DNA of 64,000 nucleotides from Centrapalus pauciflorus. Taxonomy: Eukaryota; Streptophyta; Magnoliopsida; Asterales; Asteraceae. The position numbers and the translations under genes are program-made. The stretch is taken from assembly GCA_020465985.1 (NCBI GenBank), contig JAANYP010006671.1, positions 62,001 through 126,000 on the forward strand, given 5' to 3'. Below, piece by piece: positions 61,432 to 64,000 of this stretch; within the stretch, counting starts at the first letter, position 1, and each line of letters starts with the position of its first letter. The notes below the pieces were generated by a model, which worked only from the letters and a program-made list of their open reading frames with translations, ran no database searches and was not told the DNA's origin.

Positions 61432-62055
61432 CAGTGGCGGACCCAGAAATTTTTTTTATGGGGGGTCGGAATTTAATAGCTACGATAGTGTAAGTGTTGG
61501 AAAAAAGTGTAAAATTTTCAAATAAAAAAAATGTATTTTCCATATTTTTGGACCAAATATAATTATATAAAATTAATATTTTGTGAGTTTGTATTCTACT
61601 TGAAGAGAGGATTCCAACTATATAAAGAACGTCCACAACGGAGCTAAGATGAATGAGATATCGTTGCTAAAAGATTGATGTTTGAAATGAATGAAACTCC
61701 TCCTAGTGGGAGAACTTGAGTCCCACATAGGAAGGAAGATGAAAACTAAAGTGGGTTTATAAGAAGGTATGTTTAAAGTCATGACAAGATTGTTTGTGGT
61801 TTTACTTCAATGTCTACCCACGCGCAGGGGGGTGCAAATCTTGGACCCGAAAGGCTAAAATCCACTGAACTCGTGTACGCCAGCACCTGCGGACACGAAT
61901 GCAACTCCGAAAATCAGGGCTCATAGTGAGAGCTGAGGGGTCGAACTTTAAAAATCATGGGGGTCAAATTTTTTTTAGCTATATACGTAACTCACAAAAT
62001 CGAAAATTTATCGGAGTCAGTTGACCCCTATACCGTAGTTGTGAGTCCGCCCCTG
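61432..62055. mobile_element. Non-autonomous hAT element near ADC
   Basis: 624 bp with ends CAGTGGCGGACCC and GAGTCCGCCCCTG (inverted repeats with two mismatches) and a perfect 8-bp target duplication, TTTGCCGT, at 61424-61431 and 62056-62063. CAGNGG ends plus 8-bp duplication define hAT. No transposase. Subterminal GGGGGTC and A/T tracts are partly mirrored. Its right end is about 290 bp from the ADC TATA box. Confidence 0.85.
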
Positions 62056-62174
62056 TTTGCCGTTGACCTCTGTTCTCCTCCGCCGCCGGATTTGCATCTG
62101 CCACCGGATATCACATTCTCGCCTATATTTACCGAGAGATGTTAGAAAAGCTTGGTTCGTTTGGTTTAGAAAAA

Positions 62175-62211
<37 letters not shown>
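62175..62211. repeat. Poly(A) tract upstream of ADC
   Basis: About 36 consecutive A residues about 130 bp upstream of the ADC TATA box, followed by repeated AACCCGGT / AACCGGTTT words. Confidence 0.9.
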
Positions 62212-62213
<2 letters not shown>

Positions 62214-62342
62214 CGGTGTTTTTTACGAATTAATCGACCGTTTTTAGAAACCCGGTTCTTTTTATTCGAGCCGTTGGAACAACCGGTTTGGTTTTTAAAA
62301 AGATGGCTCTGAGAAAGAGAGAATGGATACCCTTTTTCACCC

Positions 62343-62349
62343 TATATAA
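62343..62349 (+). promoter_or_regulatory. TATA box of ADC
   Basis: TATATAA in CCTATATAATGGG. It predicts transcription start near 62373-62380 and a 5' leader of about 435 nt, typical of plant ADC genes. Confidence 0.7.
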
Positions 62350-62497
62350 TGGGTCATCAACTCTCATGCAATTCTCGCCCATTTCACATTCGTGAATCGT
62401 TATCTAAAAAACATTAGGTTTAATCGCCGCCGTTAGGTTTCCGGCCGCCGCTCCGTTTGTTTTTACCGGAGTTCCATCTTTGAAATTCTAAATTTGC

Positions 62498-62524
62498 ATG
62501 GTGCGATCAGTGTTCAGTTTCTAG
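62498..62524 (+). CDS. Upstream ORF in ADC leader (MVRSVFSF)
   Basis: ATG at 62498 with a TAG at 62522-62524, 8 residues, the only ATG between the expected transcription start and the ADC start. A further ATG at 62366 (9 codons, stop at 62393-62395) is close to or upstream of the start site. Short uORFs are known in some ADC leaders; whether this one is translated is unknown. Confidence 0.4.
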   Translation: MVRSVFSF

Positions 62525-62681
62525 ATTTGTTTGGGCGTTTGTTTTCGAAATTTGATTCTTCATTTTCTTGGAATCAATTTGTTAATTTCTTCTTCTGAGC
62601 GACAGTTGTGGGGATTTTTGTGTTGATTAGGAGTTTAGGGTTTGGTTCTTCTTTGATTCAGATCTCTTTCTGCTTCTTTTG

Positions 62682-62736
62682 AGGGGGTAGCCGGGGCTCC
62701 GGCCTCGGCGGGTTGTAAAGCCCCCTAACTTTACAA
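62682..62736 (+). promoter_or_regulatory. ADC-box-like structured leader element
   Basis: A GC-rich block in an AT-rich leader, ending 75 nt before the start codon. Three helices are visible. Hairpin P2 is GCCGGGGC (62690-62697) with GCCTCGGC (62702-62709), loop TCCG, 8 pairs with one G-U. P3 is TTGTAAAG (62713-62720) with CTTTACAA (62729-62736), a perfect 8 pairs. P1 is AGGGGG (62682-62687) with CCCCCT (62721-62726), which lies in the P3 loop, giving a pseudoknot or alternative fold. From memory, plant ADC leaders share a conserved GC-rich ADC-box that limits translation and is targeted by the Ralstonia TAL-like effector Brg11. Identity is inferred from position and composition. Confidence 0.65.
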
Positions 62737-62811
62737 ACTTTTCACAATCACATACTTTGAATTCTTTGATTCTTTTGTTTTCTAACCAGATTTTAACAGA
62801 TCGGGGAAGAG

Positions 62812-64000
62812 ATGCCGGCCCTAGGTTGTTGTGTAGACGCCGCCGTCGGTGCTCCCCCGTTTCCTCCCGGTTACACTCCTTGGGATGGTGCTCTTCCCAC
62901 GCCGGAGCCATTTTCCGGCGTACCTCATTCGAGAAACACCGTTTTACCCGATCTATCGTCCACTGCTCATTGGTCACCTTCTCACTCCGCTAGTCTCTAC
63001 AAAATTAATGGATGGGGTGCACCTTACTTCTCCGTTAACTCTTCCGGCGACGTTACCGTCCGTCCACATGGTTCTGGTACCATGGACCATCAAGAGATTG
63101 ACCTCCTCAAGGTGGTGAAGAAGGCGTCCGACCCGAAATCTTTAGGCGGTCTCGACCTGCAGCTTCCGCTCATCGTCCGGTTCCCGGACGTTCTAAAAAA
63201 CCGCCTGGAATCAATCCAATCGGCGTTCAATTGTGCCGTCGAGTCGCAATGCTATGGCTCCCATTACCAAGGTGTTTATCCTGTAAAATGCAATCAAGAC
63301 CGTTTCGTTGTTGAGGACATTGTCAAATTCGGATCCTCTTTCAGGTTCGGGTTGGAAGCCGGATCCAAACCGGAGCTCCTTTTAGCCATGAGCTGTCTTT
63401 GCAAAGGAAGCTCTGAATCTCTCCTAATTTGTAACGGATTCAAAGATGCAGAATACATCACACTTGCTTTAATCGCACGAAAGCTTTCATTGAATACTGT
63501 GATTGTTCTAGAACAAGAGGAAGAATTGGATTTGGTAATTGATATGAGTCGGAAACTCGGTGTTCTTCCGGTTGTTGGCGTCCGTGCTAAGCTCCGGACG
63601 AAACATTCCGGCCATTTCGGTTCAACTTCCGGCGAAAAAGGTAAATTCGGTCTTACGACGACTCAAATCCTCCGTGTTGTTAAAAAGCTTGAGAAATGTG
63701 GTATGTTAGATTGTCTTCAATTGCTCCATTTCCATATCGGATCTCAGATCCCTTCCACCGCCTTACTTGCCGACGGCGTCGGCGAGGCGGCGCAGATTTA
63801 CTGTGAATTAGTTCGCCTTGGTGCTTCAATGAAAGTTATCGATATAGGCGGCGGCCTCGGAATCGATTACGATGGTTCGAAATCTGCGGATTCAGATGTT
63901 TCGGTTGCTTACAGTTTAGAAGAGTACGCCGCCGCCGTGGTTCAGGCGGTGAGGTTTGTTTGTGATCGGAAGTCCGTGAAGCATCCGGTTATTTGTAGCG
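62812..64000 (+). CDS. ADC: Arginine decarboxylase, N-terminal 396 codons (runs off the window)
   Basis: Biosynthetic arginine decarboxylase (EC 4.1.1.19) converts arginine to agmatine, the first step of the plant arginine route to putrescine. It is a PLP-dependent fold-III (alanine racemase-like barrel) enzyme. The start MPALGCCVDAAV is characteristic of plant ADCs. The motif YPVKCNQ gives the PLP-binding lysine at residue 159 (63286-63288). HFHIGSQIPS lies at about 306-315 and DIGGGLGIDYDGS at 344-356, the phosphate-binding glycine-rich segment. The frame is open for 396 codons with no intron, agreeing with plant ADC genes having long uninterrupted coding. The family is about 700-730 residues, so just over half is present. 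The frame shows no break. It is the only apparently functional gene in the window. Confidence 0.97.
   Translation, partial: MPALGCCVDAAVGAPPFPPGYTPWDGALPTPEPFSGVPHSRNTVLPDLSSTAHWSPSHSASLYKINGWGAPYFSVNSSGDVTVRPHGSGTMDHQEIDLLKVVKKASDPKSLGGLDLQLPLIVRFPDVLKNRLESIQSAFNCAVESQCYGSHYQGVYPVKCNQDRFVVEDIVKFGSSFRFGLEAGSKPELLLAMSCLCKGSSESLLICNGFKDAEYITLALIARKLSLNTVIVLEQEEELDLVIDMSRKLGVLPVVGVRAKLRTKHSGHFGSTSGEKGKFGLTTTQILRVVKKLEKCGMLDCLQLLHFHIGSQIPSTALLADGVGEAAQIYCELVRLGASMKVIDIGGGLGIDYDGSKSADSDVSVAYSLEEYAAAVVQAVRFVCDRKSVKHPVICS

Noticed and set aside
62366..62395. Nine-codon uORF near the ADC TATA box
   Set aside because: Its ATG is only 23 bp from the TATA box start and is probably upstream of transcription initiation, so it was not listed as a feature.
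62627..62977. 116-codon antisense open frame over the ADC leader and start
   Set aside because: It is antisense to the ADC coding start and the GC-rich leader element; no motif, and explained by ADC codon structure.
62757..63118. Two other plus-strand frames overlapping the ADC start
   Set aside because: Both are out of frame with the clear ADC protein, which runs unbroken from 62812 to the window end.

Overview
This is a plant nuclear window, about 64 kb, from a eudicot and probably an asterid (possibly Asteraceae; moderate to low confidence). The evidence is nested LTR retrotransposons filling about 95% of the window, plant-type MITEs, AT-rich intergenic DNA, and at the right edge one single-copy gene, plant arginine decarboxylase (ADC).

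Layout, left to right. 1-39101 is a nest with two main hosts. The outermost host is D, a minus-strand Tekay/Del-type Ty3/gypsy element (5' LTR at 32640-34755, internal region running left to 18835). D was hit by E (plus-strand gypsy, 19903-29153) and by A (minus-strand Ty1/copia, 5' LTR at 18547-18834). A was hit by C (a non-autonomous LTR element, 8098-14031, TSD CAAGT) and by B (minus-strand copia, 5' LTR 5383-6045). B was hit by F (plus strand, 3' LTR 2569-3271, still carrying an env-like third ORF). G, a 5'-truncated gypsy element, follows at 35458-39101. 39102-41088 is AT-rich with a PIF/Harbinger-like MITE and a diverged duplication. 41089-51700 is a probable solo LTR (I) split by H, the youngest element (42398-50970, TSD GCGGT). 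51931-59961 is J, a complete but decayed minus-strand gypsy element (TSD AAAGG). 59967-62343 holds an LTR remnant, a second candidate MITE, a non-autonomous hAT element with a perfect 8-bp TSD, and the ADC promoter. ADC starts at 62812 and runs off the edge.

How the parts work together. All retroelement reading frames are broken, so the window shows retroelement decay. Two architectural signals nevertheless stand out. (1) The chromovirus-type gypsy elements D, E, H and J each have a good 5' splice site in the 5' LTR and a 3' splice site 3-6 nt before the gag ATG. The predicted 1.4-2.0 kb leader intron removes most of U5, the primer-binding site and many upstream ATGs, and the matching 5' splice site is also present in LTRs G and I. 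D and H also share a 90-bp intron-like insertion at the same codon boundary in pol. (2) Most families carry, in the LTR or leader, a 100-550 bp cluster of short family-specific motifs that each contain a CpG. In the gypsy elements this cluster lies inside the predicted leader intron.

The ADC leader contains a GC-rich block matching the position and character of the described 'ADC-box'. By eye it can form a cUCCGg-capped 8-bp hairpin plus two helices that either make a pseudoknot or exclude each other. Everything here was read by eye; no alignment, folding or database search was run.
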